Positions 6,392 through 14,507 of a stretch of DNA of 14,927 nucleotides are shown here, in pieces. The stretch comes from Spirochaetaceae bacterium (lineage in GTDB: Bacteria; Spirochaetota; Spirochaetia; Treponematales; Breznakiellaceae). The notes beneath the pieces are model-generated. The model saw only the letters and a list, made by a program, of their open reading frames with translations. It was not told the origin of the DNA and made no database searches. The translations under genes were made by a program, and so were the position numbers. The first letter of the stretch is position 1. The number at the start of each line of letters is the position of its first letter. Where the stretch lies: assembly GCA_031275595.1 (NCBI GenBank), contig JAISOO010000142.1, positions 1-14,927 of the forward strand, in the 5' to 3' direction.

Positions 6392-7504
6392 ATTTTACGG
6401 GATTTTGCCCAGGATCTGGCGGAACTTTGTTTTCATACCCCTCTGGCTCCGGGGCGGTCCCTCAGGTGGACCATTATCGCCAATCCCACCGCCGGGGGAT
6501 TTACCATCCGGTCCCGGTGGAAAAAACATCAGGTCATGCTTAAAAACGCCCGGGAAAAGGCGGAGCGGAACCCCCGGCGGGATAATGCCGGACCGTCCCA
6601 AACCGCCCGGGAAGGGGATGACGGTTCCGGCGAATTGGGAAACCTGGGGCTCATCCCCACCAGGGCGCCGGGACATGGGGGAAAAATTGTCAGGGCCTTG
6701 TTGGATGAAGCCCAGGCCGATTCGGCGGCCGGTTCCCCCTTCCACCTCCTCATCACCGCCGGAGGGGACGGGACCAGCCTGGAAGCGCTGATCCCCCTGT
6801 TTGATGCCCCCCCGGCCATCCGTTCCCGGTTTGCCGTGCTCCGCCTTCCCATGGGAACCGGAAACGACGGCGCCGACGCCGGGGAGTTGGACCATGCCCT
6901 GGAACTCCTCCTCTACCCCACCCGGATCGAGGAAGCCCGGGCAGTGCGGCTTACCACGAGGACCCCCGGCAAAGGCCCCTTTCTGGCCTTTAACATCCTC
7001 TCTGTGGGCCTGGACGCCTTTGTTACCCACATGACCAATAAAATGAAGGGGAAACTTCCGGGGGATTCCTATAAATTATGGGTGGATATCGCCTCCCTCC
7101 TCTATGACCGGCTTTACCGGGTCGGCCCTTTGGAAGTCAGCGCCTTTGACGGAACGGGCCGGATGGTGAAGGCCTTCCGGGAACCCCTCCTGCTATTGGC
7201 CGTGGGGGTCAGCGGCCGCCGTACCTACGGTTCCCGCAAGCACATCCTCCCCGACGACCGGAACGTCTGCGGGGTAAAACAGATGTCCCTCCTGCGGAAG
7301 GTGGCCTTGAAGGGGCTTTTCACTACCGGGGGCCATATTGATAAACCCGAATCGATCCTGTTTACCGCGGACCGGGTGGAATTCCGGGGGGAATACCCCA
7401 TCCTGGCCCAGATGGACGGAGAGGCAGTGCTCCTCACCCCGGAAGACTTTCCCGGAACCATAGAACTCACCGAGCCGGTCATTCCCATTCTCAAACGGAT
7501 CTAA
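6389..7504 (+). CDS. Diacylglycerol kinase catalytic-domain (lipid/sphingosine kinase-like) protein
   Basis: Members of this fold phosphorylate diacylglycerol, other lipids or NAD, usually at the inner membrane surface. The 371-residue protein opens the domain with IIANPTAGG (Asn32-Gly37), has the nucleotide-binding GGDGT at 125-129, GTGND at 156-160, FNILSVGLDAFV, and a late AQMDGEAV typical of bacterial DgkB/YegS-like enzymes. Some 35-40 extra residues, charged and Gly/Pro-rich (about 50-90), lie between the first motif and GGDGT. No signal peptide or membrane segment is evident. The start codon is the first in-frame ATG, and a strong promoter ends six bases before it. The stop lies 13 nt before the hydratase gene, whose ribosome binding site overlaps the stop region, so the two are probably one transcript. 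The lipid substrate is unknown. Confidence 0.85.
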   Translation: MILRDFAQDLAELCFHTPLAPGRSLRWTIIANPTAGGFTIRSRWKKHQVMLKNAREKAERNPRRDNAGPSQTAREGDDGSGELGNLGLIPTRAPGHGGKIVRALLDEAQADSAAGSPFHLLITAGGDGTSLEALIPLFDAPPAIRSRFAVLRLPMGTGNDGADAGELDHALELLLYPTRIEEARAVRLTTRTPGKGPFLAFNILSVGLDAFVTHMTNKMKGKLPGDSYKLWVDIASLLYDRLYRVGPLEVSAFDGTGRMVKAFREPLLLLAVGVSGRRTYGSRKHILPDDRNVCGVKQMSLLRKVALKGLFTTGGHIDKPESILFTADRVEFRGEYPILAQMDGEAVLLTPEDFPGTIELTEPVIPILKRI

Positions 7505-7509
7505 GGAGG
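7503..7509 (+). promoter_or_regulatory. Strong Shine-Dalgarno for the hydratase gene
   Basis: AAGGAGG lies eight bases before the ATG at 7518 and overlaps the TAA stop of the previous gene (7502-7504). This fixes the hydratase start and suggests re-initiation. It contrasts with the leaderless start predicted for the upstream gene. Confidence 0.8.
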
Positions 7510-7517
7510 CGTTTTTA

Positions 7518-9854
7518 ATGGTACAGGTAATAAACCGGGGGGGGTATCTCTTTAAGGGCCGGGAGCTCATTGAGGATTCCCCGGAAAATCAGGACCTTTT
7601 ACGGCGGCGTTCTGTTCGGCGGGATGAGGGACGCCGGGCTACTATGGCCTATGGGGTGCTTCATGCCCACAACACAAGCGGGGATGAAAACAAACTGGAA
7701 TTGCGTTTTGACGCCCTGGCATCCCACGATATTACCTTTGTCAACATCATCCAGACCGCCCGGGTCAGCGGCCTTGAACAATTCCCCCTCCCCTATATAT
7801 TAACCAACTGCCATAATTCCCTCTGCGCCGTCGGGGGGACCATTAACGAGGACGATCATCTATTCGGCCTTTCCGCGGCAAAAAAATACGGCGGTATCTA
7901 CGTGCCCCCCCACCTGGGGGTGATCCATTCCTATATCCGGGAAACCCAGGCTGGCTGCGGCAGGATGATCCTGGGACGCGACAGCCATACCCGGTACGGG
8001 GCCCTGGGAACCATGGGGGTTGGCGAAGGGGGGGGGGAACTGGTTAAACAACTCCTGGGCCGGACCTATACCATGGCCTATCCCCCGGTAATCGGGGTCT
8101 GTCTTTCGGGGAAGCCCCGGCCCGGGGTGGGCCCCCAGGACGTGGCCCTGGCCCTTATCAAGGCGGTTTTTGACACCGGATTTGCCAAAAACAAGGTCCT
8201 GGAATTTTTCGGCGAAGGCGTGGGCGCCCTTTCCGCGGATTTCCGCTTTGGCATTGACGTGATGACCACCGAAACAACCTGCTGGTCCTCCCTGTGGGAG
8301 ACCGACGACCGTATCCGGGATTACCTTGCCCAGCATCACCGCGCCGGGGAGTATACCCCCATGGCTCCGGGAGATAAAGCCTATTACGACGGCCTTATCC
8401 GCATCGATCTTTCGGCGATAAAGCCCATGATCGCCCTCCCCTTCCATCCCAGCAATGCCTTTGAAATCGACACCCTCCTGGAGCATCCCGGGGATATCCT
8501 CCGCCGGGTGGAACTGGAGGGGACGGAACTCCTGGAAAACAAGAAAGTTCCCTTTAAACTCACCGACAAGGTCGATGAGCAGGGTCGAATCCGCCTCGAT
8601 CAGGGGGTAATCGCCGGATGCGCCGGGGGGACCTACGAAAACCTCATGGCCGCCGCCGCCATACTCCGGGGGAACGGCTCCGGTAATCCCGGTTTTTCCC
8701 TGTCCCTTTACCCCGGCAGCCAGCCGGTAATGCTGGAACTGGCAAAAAACGGGGCCCTGGGGGAGCTTATCCATGCCGGGGCGGTGATCCGGACCGCCTG
8801 CTGCGGCCCCTGTTTCGGTGCCGGAGACGTGCCCGCCCATAGGGGCCTTTCCATCCGCCACACCACCCGGAACTTTCCCAACCGGGAAGGTTCCCGGCCC
8901 GCCGACGGCCAGACGGCCTCGGTGGCTCTGATGGACGCCCGGAGTATCGCCGCCACCGCCCGAAACGGGGGGTATCTCTGTTCCGCGGCAACCCTGGATT
9001 TTGAAGAAAAGTTTCCCCCCTACCACTATGACGACAGCCCCTATAAAAACCGGGTCTATAACGGGCTCGGAAATCCCCGGAGGGATACGGCGTTGCGTTA
9101 CGGCCCCAATATCACCGACTGGCCTTCCATGGAGGCCCTGGGGGAAAACCTGCTCCTCAAAATAGCGGCGTATATCACCGATCCCGTAACCACCACCGAT
9201 GAAATTATCCCCTCCGGGGAAACCTCCTCCTTTCGGTCTAACCCTGTGGGGCTCGCGGAATTCACCCTGTCCCGGAAAGACCCCGGTTACGTGGGCAGGG
9301 CCAAGGAGGCGCAGCGGGCGGAGGCCAACAGGCTTGCCCAGCTTACCCGTATACAAGAGAAAACACCGCCTGAGGAAGAGGGCGGACCGGTCTGGGCTGA
9401 AATCGACGGTATCATGGAACGACTCCGCGCCCTCCAGGGAATGGAAACCTTGGGATACGACGGCCTGCAAATCGGCTCGGCGGTTTTTGCCCGCAAGCCC
9501 GGGGACGGAAGCGCCCGGGAACAGGCGGCAAGCTGTCAGCGGGTCTTGGGAGGACTGGTTAATTTTGCAGGTGAATACGCCACCAAACGGTACCGGAGCA
9601 ACCTCATCAACTGGGGGATCATCCCCTTTACCCTGGAAGGAGAACCCCCGTTTAAACTGGGGGATTACGTGTTTATACCCCGGATCCGGGATCGGATCAC
9701 GGAGAGCGGAAGCTCCGTTACCGCCTATGTGGTTACCGCCGGAGCGCTCCTCCCCTTCACTCTGGTCATGCCGGAACTTACCCCCCCAGAGGCGGATATC
9801 ATCCGGCAGGGCTCCCTGATAAACTACAACCGTTCACATTGTGGTTTAGAATAA
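7518..9854 (+). CDS. Aconitase-family hydratase, YbhJ type
   Basis: The 778-residue protein matches, from memory, E. coli YbhJ along its length: GVLHAHNTSGDENKLELRFDAL near the N-terminus, TNCHNSLCAVGGTINEDDH, the DSHTRYGALGTMG motif, MTTETTC, and IRHTTRNFPNREGS. Probable 4Fe-4S ligands are Cys368 (GCAGG) and Cys429/Cys432 (CGPC). An extra Cys428 precedes them. The C-terminal swivel domain of aconitases corresponds to about residues 560-778. The family interconverts hydroxy-acids by dehydration and rehydration, but the substrate of YbhJ-type members is not established, so it should not be equated with TCA-cycle aconitase. It follows the lipid-kinase-like gene by 13 nt, with a strong ribosome binding site. 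A run of ten G (8028-8037) sits in the conserved GVGEGGGEL segment. Confidence 0.9.
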   Translation: MVQVINRGGYLFKGRELIEDSPENQDLLRRRSVRRDEGRRATMAYGVLHAHNTSGDENKLELRFDALASHDITFVNIIQTARVSGLEQFPLPYILTNCHNSLCAVGGTINEDDHLFGLSAAKKYGGIYVPPHLGVIHSYIRETQAGCGRMILGRDSHTRYGALGTMGVGEGGGELVKQLLGRTYTMAYPPVIGVCLSGKPRPGVGPQDVALALIKAVFDTGFAKNKVLEFFGEGVGALSADFRFGIDVMTTETTCWSSLWETDDRIRDYLAQHHRAGEYTPMAPGDKAYYDGLIRIDLSAIKPMIALPFHPSNAFEIDTLLEHPGDILRRVELEGTELLENKKVPFKLTDKVDEQGRIRLDQGVIAGCAGGTYENLMAAAAILRGNGSGNPGFSLSLYPGSQPVMLELAKNGALGELIHAGAVIRTACCGPCFGAGDVPAHRGLSIRHTTRNFPNREGSRPADGQTASVALMDARSIAATARNGGYLCSAATLDFEEKFPPYHYDDSPYKNRVYNGLGNPRRDTALRYGPNITDWPSMEALGENLLLKIAAYITDPVTTTDEIIPSGETSSFRSNPVGLAEFTLSRKDPGYVGRAKEAQRAEANRLAQLTRIQEKTPPEEEGGPVWAEIDGIMERLRALQGMETLGYDGLQIGSAVFARKPGDGSAREQAASCQRVLGGLVNFAGEYATKRYRSNLINWGIIPFTLEGEPPFKLGDYVFIPRIRDRITESGSSVTAYVVTAGALLPFTLVMPELTPPEADIIRQGSLINYNRSHCGLE

Positions 9855-10035
9855 TCACGAATACCCGAACGGCACGAACAAAGATGGGTGGTAAGTCCTC
9901 TCTTTTCTTTCTGCCTCGTTTTCTTACTTCCATGCTGAAACGGAGAATTGCCGGTAATTTTTGGGGAAGGCGTTAGATTTTTATGAGGCAATGCGTGATC
10001 TTGGCCTACGGAGATTAATCCGGTATACTAACGCC
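9855..10035. other. Spacer between the hydratase gene and asnS
   Basis: Pyrimidine-rich stretch (about 9897-9931) with no clear terminator after the hydratase gene. A minor pair GTAAG/CTTAC flanks it. The right end holds the asnS promoter. The frame is open upstream of the asnS start (from TTG at 9961, ATG at 9991), but this lies across the promoter. Confidence 0.5.
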
Positions 10036-10038
10036 ATG
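10001..10038 (+). promoter_or_regulatory. Promoter predicting a leaderless mRNA for asnS
   Basis: TTGGCC (10001-10006), a 17-nt spacer, TATACT (10024-10029), six bases, then ATG at 10036. The layout is identical to that at 6354-6391, and both share the sequence ATCC-x-GTATACT. Transcription should begin at or next to the start codon. Confidence 0.7.
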
Positions 10039-11388
10039 ATATATCCACTTATCAGGGAGATCCGGGCCCTTCCGCCTGAATCCCAGGAGCTTATTGTCCG
10101 GGGCTGGGTCAGAACCAAGCGGGAGTTGAAAAATCTTGTTTTTGTGGAAGTAAACGACGGGTCCTGTTTCGGCGGTATCCAGTGTACCTTTGACCGGGCC
10201 GGGGCATGGGGGGAAGAGACGGAAACGGCCCTGTCCGCGGTATCCACCGGAGTCTCGGTGGAAATAACCGGGAAGCTCGTCCCGTCTCCGGCGGCGGGGC
10301 AGGCGGCGGATCAATATCCCCTACAGAAAAAACGGCATTCCCTAGAATTCCTGCGGGAAATTGCCCACCTCCGGGCCAGGACCAATACCTTCGGCGCCGT
10401 GGCCCGCCTGCGCAGCCGTCTTGCCTTCGCGGTCCATGAGTTTTTTCAAAGCCGGGGGTTTCAGTATATCCATACCCCGATCATCACCGCCAACGATGCC
10501 GAAGGGGCGGGGGCCATGTTCCAGGTTACCACCCTGGATCTGGACGCCATGGCTGAATCCGGTAAACCCCCGGATTACGGAAAGGATTTTTTCGGTAAGC
10601 GAAGCTGCCTCACCGTATCGGGACAGCTGGAGGCGGAAACCTATGCCTTGGCCCTCTCCCGGGTCTATACCTTTGGCCCCACTTTTCGGGCGGAAAATTC
10701 CAATACCACCCGGCACCTGGCGGAATTCTGGATGATAGAGCCTGAAATGGCCTTTGCCCGGCTGGAGGATAACATGGTCTTGGCGGAGGATTTTCTCAAA
10801 TTTCTCCTCTCCACAGCCCTCAGGGACAATGCCGAAGAGATCGCCTTTTTTGAGGCCCATATCGAAAAGGGTTTGTCCGGCGTACTCCGGTCGGTGGCGG
10901 AGGCTCCCTTTGTCCGCATGACCTATACCGATGCGGTGGCGGAACTGGAAAAAAACGCGGGGGCTTTTGAATTCAAGCCCTTTTGGGGCTGCGATCTTCA
11001 AAGCGAACACGAAAAATTCCTTACCGAAAACGTAGCCCGAGGGCCGGTAATCGTGACCGACTATCCCCGGGAGATAAAAGCGTTTTATATGAAAATGAAC
11101 GATGATCGTAAAACCGTCCGGGCCATGGATGTCCTCGTCCCCCGGTTGGGGGAAATAATCGGCGGTTCCGAACGGGAAGAAAACCTAAACGCCCTGGAAG
11201 AACGGATCCGCGATTTGGGCATGGGCCTTGAGGACTACTCCTGGTATTTGGACCTTCGCCGTTACGGCTCGGTCCCCCATGCGGGATTCGGTCTGGGCTT
11301 TGAGCGGCTTATCCAATACGTCACCGGCATGGCTAATATCCGGGATGTTATTCCCTACCCCCGGGCCGTGGGACAAGTGAATTTCTAA
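10036..11388 (+). CDS. asnS: Asparaginyl-tRNA synthetase
   Basis: This class IIb synthetase charges tRNA-Asn with asparagine in the cytoplasm. The N-terminal OB-fold anticodon-binding domain is seen at about 18-110 (VRGWVRTKRELKNLVFVEVNDGS). The catalytic core has motif 2, FRAENSNTTRHLAEFWMIEPEM (from 217), where the WMIEPE form distinguishes AsnRS from AspRS, and motif 3, GFGLGFERL (417-425). Length from this start is 450 residues, close to the usual 460-470. I chose ATG 10036 rather than upstream in-frame starts (TTG 9961, ATG 9991) because the N-terminus then matches the family length before VRGWVRT. A promoter also ends six bases before it, and would lie inside the longer versions. No Shine-Dalgarno is present. 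A strong terminator follows. Confidence 0.95.
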   Translation: MIYPLIREIRALPPESQELIVRGWVRTKRELKNLVFVEVNDGSCFGGIQCTFDRAGAWGEETETALSAVSTGVSVEITGKLVPSPAAGQAADQYPLQKKRHSLEFLREIAHLRARTNTFGAVARLRSRLAFAVHEFFQSRGFQYIHTPIITANDAEGAGAMFQVTTLDLDAMAESGKPPDYGKDFFGKRSCLTVSGQLEAETYALALSRVYTFGPTFRAENSNTTRHLAEFWMIEPEMAFARLEDNMVLAEDFLKFLLSTALRDNAEEIAFFEAHIEKGLSGVLRSVAEAPFVRMTYTDAVAELEKNAGAFEFKPFWGCDLQSEHEKFLTENVARGPVIVTDYPREIKAFYMKMNDDRKTVRAMDVLVPRLGEIIGGSEREENLNALEERIRDLGMGLEDYSWYLDLRRYGSVPHAGFGLGFERLIQYVTGMANIRDVIPYPRAVGQVNF

Positions 11389-11415
11389 AGCGCCTTGCGA
11401 AAACAGGGGATAATG

Positions 11416-11458
11416 GGGGCTGTTTCAAAATTCGGCATTTTGAAGCAGCCCCATTTTT
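11416..11458 (+). terminator. Strong rho-independent terminator of asnS
   Basis: A 16-bp stem (11416-11431 with 11437-11452) has one G-T wobble and a TCGGC loop, and is followed by a run of five T. It lies 28 nt after the asnS stop. It sits 22 nt from the end of the convergent cysteine synthase gene; on the minus strand no T tract follows, so it serves mainly asnS. Confidence 0.9.
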
Positions 11459-11474
11459 ATGAAAAATATCGCTC

Positions 11475-12395
11475 CTATTCATCCCAGAGCCAGGTTGAAA
11501 GGTAGCGTTCCCCCGTATCGGGCAGTACCACTACAATAGTTTTCCCCTTGTTTTCAGGCCGTTTGGAAATGGTCAGCGCCGCCTCTAAAGCCGCCCCGGA
11601 GGAAATCCCCACCAGGATCCCCTCTTCTTTGGCTGCCCGGCGGGCGATGTTTCCCGCCTTGGTCTCATCGGTCTGGTAAATTTCGTCCACGATAGTTTTA
11701 TCATAGACCTGGGGTACAAAACCCGCGCCGATTCCCTGGATCTTGTGGGGACCGGGCTGCCCGCCGGAAAGTACCGGAGACGCGGAAGGTTCCACGGCGA
11801 CGATTTTAACCGAAGGGTTTTTCTCCCTAAGGTATTTTCCCGCCCCGGTTATGGTACCCCCCGTACCGACCCCGCCGATGAGGATATCCACCTCACCATT
11901 GGTATCTGTCCATATTTCCGGACCGGTGGTGGATTCGTGGATCGCGGGATTGGCGGGGTTGTTAAACTGCTGGGGAATAAAGGAATTGGGAGTTGCCGCC
12001 GCCAGTTCTTCAGCCTTGGCAATGGCCCCCTTCATGCCCTTAGCCCCTTCGGTCAATTCCAATTCCGCCCCAAGGGCTTTGAGCAGTTTCCGCCGTTCAA
12101 TACTCATGGTCTCGGGCATGGTAAGGATGATCCGGTATCCTTTTACCGCCGCCACAAAGGCCAAGCCAATCCCCGTATTACCGCTGGTAGGTTCAATAAT
12201 AACGGTCCCTTTTTTTATTCTGCCGTCTTTTTCCGCGGCTTCGATCAGGGCCAGGGCGATCCGGTCTTTAACGCTGGAAAAGGGATTAAAACTCTCCAGC
12301 TTCGCATATACTATTGCCCCCCCGTCGTTGATCTTATTGATCCTGACGATAGGGGTATTACCTATCAGATCCGTTATTTTCTCTACCCGTGCCAT
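11475..12395 (-). CDS. cysK: Cysteine synthase A (O-acetylserine sulfhydrylase)
   Basis: This PLP enzyme makes cysteine from O-acetylserine and sulfide in the cytoplasm. The 306-residue protein starts [19 protein letters not shown]. Lys43 in FSSVKDR is the PLP Schiff-base lysine, TSGNTG at 70-75 is the substrate-binding loop, [11 protein letters not shown] binds the cofactor phosphate, and [12 protein letters not shown] closes the protein. An open frame extends further upstream to 12500, but I start at 12395 because AGGAGG lies a few bases before that ATG and the family begins there. The longer version would run through the promoter. The gene stands alone, convergent with asnS. Regulation is suggested by a perfect palindrome at the predicted transcription start. 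CysK versus CysM cannot be fully separated by eye, but length and motifs favour CysK. Confidence 0.94.
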   Translation of the reverse strand: MARVEKITDLIGNTPIVRINKINDGGAIVYAKLESFNPFSSVKDRIALALIEAAEKDGRIKKGTVIIEPTSGNTGIGLAFVAAVKGYRIILTMPETMSIERRKLLKALGAELELTEGAKGMKGAIAKAEELAAATPNSFIPQQFNNPANPAIHESTTGPEIWTDTNGEVDILIGGVGTGGTITGAGKYLREKNPSVKIVAVEPSASPVLSGGQPGPHKIQGIGAGFVPQVYDKTIVDEIYQTDETKAGNIARRAAKEEGILVGISSGAALEAALTISKRPENKGKTIVVVLPDTGERYLSTWLWDE

Positions 12396-12439
12396 AAAAG
12401 CCTCCTGAATTATTACACCGATCCCATTGACCGCCATAT

Positions 12440-12452
12440 TACTTAGTAAGTA
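12440..12452. promoter_or_regulatory. Palindromic operator candidate at the cysK start site
   Basis: TACTTA-G-TAAGTA is a perfect 13-nt inverted repeat. It begins where transcription from the adjacent promoter should start (about 12453), so a bound repressor would block initiation. The regulator is unknown; no regulator gene lies in the window. Confidence 0.5.
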
Positions 12453-12459
12453 TATAGGT

Positions 12460-12488
12460 ATTATATTATAGCAGAAACAAAAAGTCAA
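12460..12488 (-). promoter_or_regulatory. Promoter of cysK
   Basis: On the minus strand TTGACT (12488-12483), a 17-nt spacer and TATAAT (12465-12460) form a near-perfect sigma70-type promoter. A second TATAAT overlaps upstream (12470-12465) but leaves only 12 nt. The leader would be about 57 nt and carries AGGAGG before the ATG. Confidence 0.8.
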
Positions 12489-12500
12489 GGGAAAATTCAA

Positions 12501-12718
12501 AAAAACTCATTTTTACCGATATACCGAACAAGGATATGAAAAGAGACTTCCGGGCAAGGGCTTCTTTTGAGAAGATTTAGAACGATGGGTCCGCCGCCTT
12601 TAAAGCCCACATCCCGCAAAGGGGCCGGGCCGGACGCGCGCCAACAGGCCGGGTATTCCCCCGGCTCTGCCGGTAATCCCCTCACGACACGAAATACATA
12701 CGCTGAACCTGCTCCGGT
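12501..12718. other. Spacer between the acyl-CoA synthetase gene and cysK
   Basis: No gene is supported. A small hairpin CTTCT/AGAAG (12561-12574) and a GC hairpin GCCGGG/CCCGGC (12648-12653 with 12660-12665) lie inside. Neither is followed by a T run. The minus-strand frame at 12497-12685 has no family features. Confidence 0.5.
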
Positions 12719-12722
12719 TCAG
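12703..12722 (-). terminator. Hairpin at the end of the acyl-CoA synthetase gene
   Basis: Seven-bp stem CTGAACC/GGTTCAG with a 6-nt loop, overlapping the TGA stop (12719-12721). There is no T tract, so termination activity is uncertain. Confidence 0.4.
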
Positions 12723-14425
12723 AGCGCATCCCGCTTAATCTTTTTCGTGGTGGTCATCTCCATGGGTTCATCCAGGATGGTGATTTTTTCGATCCGCTGA
12801 TAGGGAAGGAGCCGCTGATTCACCTCGGAGATGATCTGCTCTATCCGGGTCTTGACGGCCTCTTTAGAAGGGGTTCCCCCTTCCTGCTGGGCGAAGAAAT
12901 CCGGGCTTGGATAGACCAGGGCCTCGATCCCTTCGGTCTTCATCTTCTTATCCAGCACAAAACCCCGGACCAGGATCTGCTCAATTTCCTCAAAGAGCTG
13001 GAATTCGTTTTCAATCTCCTCGGGATAGACATTTTTACCCCCCACGGTGACGATCATGTTTTTAGCCCGTCCCGTCAGGTAGAGGTAGTTTTCATCATCC
13101 AGATAGCCCAGATCCCCGGTCTTGAGGTAGCCATCCTCGGTAAAAGCCTCGGCGGTTTCCTGGGGCAGTTCAAAATATCCTTGCATGACCATGGGGCCCT
13201 TGACGATAACTTCCCCTACTCCCCGCTCGTCTGGGTTGAGGATCTTCATATCACACTGGGGGATAACCTTGCCGACGCTGGTTTCCTTGTAATGTTTTAT
13301 GGGATTGAGGTTGATAATGGGGGAGGTCTCGGTCAGGCCGTAACCCTGGACAAAATCTATCCCCAGCTGGTTGTATTTTCTAAAAACACTGGGGGCCAGG
13401 GGGCCGCCGCCGCAAATACAGATCCGTACCGTGGAAAGGCTGGCCTTGTCCAGGATAAAACCAAACATTTTTTTCCCGGGATTTACCTTAAACACCTTTT
13501 TGATAAACCCCGAAAAGCCCATCAGGACTGAAATCAGCCCGAAAACAATGGGCCCCTTTTCCTTGAGCCCCCGGATAATACCCGCCAGAACCTTATTGAA
13601 CAACATGGGTACCCCCAGGAGCATGGTAATCTTCGCCTCCTTGAGGTCCTTGAGAATCGCCTTGGTCACCATCCGCTTGCCGAAGACCACCTCCGCGCCG
13701 GTGGAAATAGTTTCAATAAAAACCGCCAGCATGGTATAGGCGTGGTGGAGGGGGAGGATGGCGTAAAACACATCCGTATGCAGTACCTTGAAAGGGGTAC
13801 CCTGGGCGAGGTAACAATCGGAAACCAGGTTTTGATGGGTCAACATCACCCCCTTGGGGGTACCCATGGTTCCGGAGGTAAAGAGGATCGCCGCCAAATC
13901 GGTTTCCGCCGCCTGTTCTATCTCCACCGGAGGCCCGTCCAAGTCGTACACATAGGTACCTATCCCCTTTTTTAACGAGATAAGCTCCTTGAGCTGCCCG
14001 GGTTTTTCCTGATACCGGCCGTACTTTTCCTCATCCACAAAAAGAAACCGGGCTTTGGAGGTTTTGATGAGGAGGTCGATTTCCTCGTTTTTAAGCTGGT
14101 AATCAATGGGAACCACTATTCCCCCTGCAAAGAGAATCCCCAGGTAAGCCACGGTCCATTCGGGGGAATTTTTCCCCGTCAAGGCCACCGTATCCCCCTT
14201 GCGGACCCCATGATGGTACAGCCAACGGGCCGCCGCTTCTATAAGGCGGAGAGATTCGGTATAGTTAAGACTAATCCGGTCCGGTTCATAGATAGTGAAA
14301 CAGGGCCGTTCCCCGTAACGGGTAACGGTGATTTTAAACATCTCCGGCAGGGTCGGCCAAAGACCTGAAAAAGCCTTCCCCCGGAAATCATCCAAAAAAG
14401 CCCAAGGGATATAGGTGCTGTTCAT
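12719..14425 (-). CDS. Long-chain acyl-CoA synthetase (AMP-binding enzyme)
   Basis: ANL-superfamily enzyme that activates a carboxylic acid, most likely a fatty acid, to acyl-AMP and then acyl-CoA. The 568-residue protein carries the P-loop FTSGTMGTPKG (182-192), GGGPLAP (339-345), GYGLTE (361-366), TGDLG (436-440), the hinge segment TGRAKNMIVTVGGKNVYPEEIE, and a C-terminal TTTKKIKR. There Lys562 is the catalytic lysine, and Lys561 replaces the usual Gly of the GK pair. A mildly hydrophobic stretch around 292-309 (IVFGLISVLMGFSGFI) may touch the membrane, as in some FadD15/AasS-like members. The start is fixed by AAGGAGGG just before the ATG. The fucosidase gene ends 82 nt upstream on the same strand, but functional linkage is not obvious. 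An acyl-ACP synthetase role is an alternative. Confidence 0.9.
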   Translation of the reverse strand: MNSTYIPWAFLDDFRGKAFSGLWPTLPEMFKITVTRYGERPCFTIYEPDRISLNYTESLRLIEAAARWLYHHGVRKGDTVALTGKNSPEWTVAYLGILFAGGIVVPIDYQLKNEEIDLLIKTSKARFLFVDEEKYGRYQEKPGQLKELISLKKGIGTYVYDLDGPPVEIEQAAETDLAAILFTSGTMGTPKGVMLTHQNLVSDCYLAQGTPFKVLHTDVFYAILPLHHAYTMLAVFIETISTGAEVVFGKRMVTKAILKDLKEAKITMLLGVPMLFNKVLAGIIRGLKEKGPIVFGLISVLMGFSGFIKKVFKVNPGKKMFGFILDKASLSTVRICICGGGPLAPSVFRKYNQLGIDFVQGYGLTETSPIINLNPIKHYKETSVGKVIPQCDMKILNPDERGVGEVIVKGPMVMQGYFELPQETAEAFTEDGYLKTGDLGYLDDENYLYLTGRAKNMIVTVGGKNVYPEEIENEFQLFEEIEQILVRGFVLDKKMKTEGIEALVYPSPDFFAQQEGGTPSKEAVKTRIEQIISEVNQRLLPYQRIEKITILDEPMEMTTTKKIKRDAL

Positions 14426-14507
14426 AAATTCCCTCCTTAGAATTATTTTGACCCCAAAAAAGACAAAAGGTTGCGGTTTTTGAAAAGGGCACGGGAAATC
14501 CGGAGCG

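Noticed and set aside
7860..9470. Minus-strand open frame of 536 codons opposite the hydratase gene
   Set aside because: The plus-strand hydratase is conserved along its length; the antisense product is Gly/Pro-rich low-complexity sequence without motifs.
9961..10035. Longer N-terminus of asnS from TTG 9961 or ATG 9991
   Set aside because: The family N-terminus fits ATG 10036, and a well-formed promoter would otherwise lie inside the coding region.
11416..11452. Long inverted repeat considered as a mobile-element end or dispersed repeat
   Set aside because: Stem, short loop and T run directly after asnS are fully explained as a terminator.
12396..12500. N-terminal extension of cysteine synthase to 12500
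   Set aside because: It covers the promoter and palindrome, and a strong AGGAGG precedes the ATG at 12395.
12497..12685. Minus-strand 62-codon frame between the acyl-CoA synthetase and cysK
   Set aside because: No ribosome binding site or conserved motif; composition follows the GC-rich spacer hairpins.
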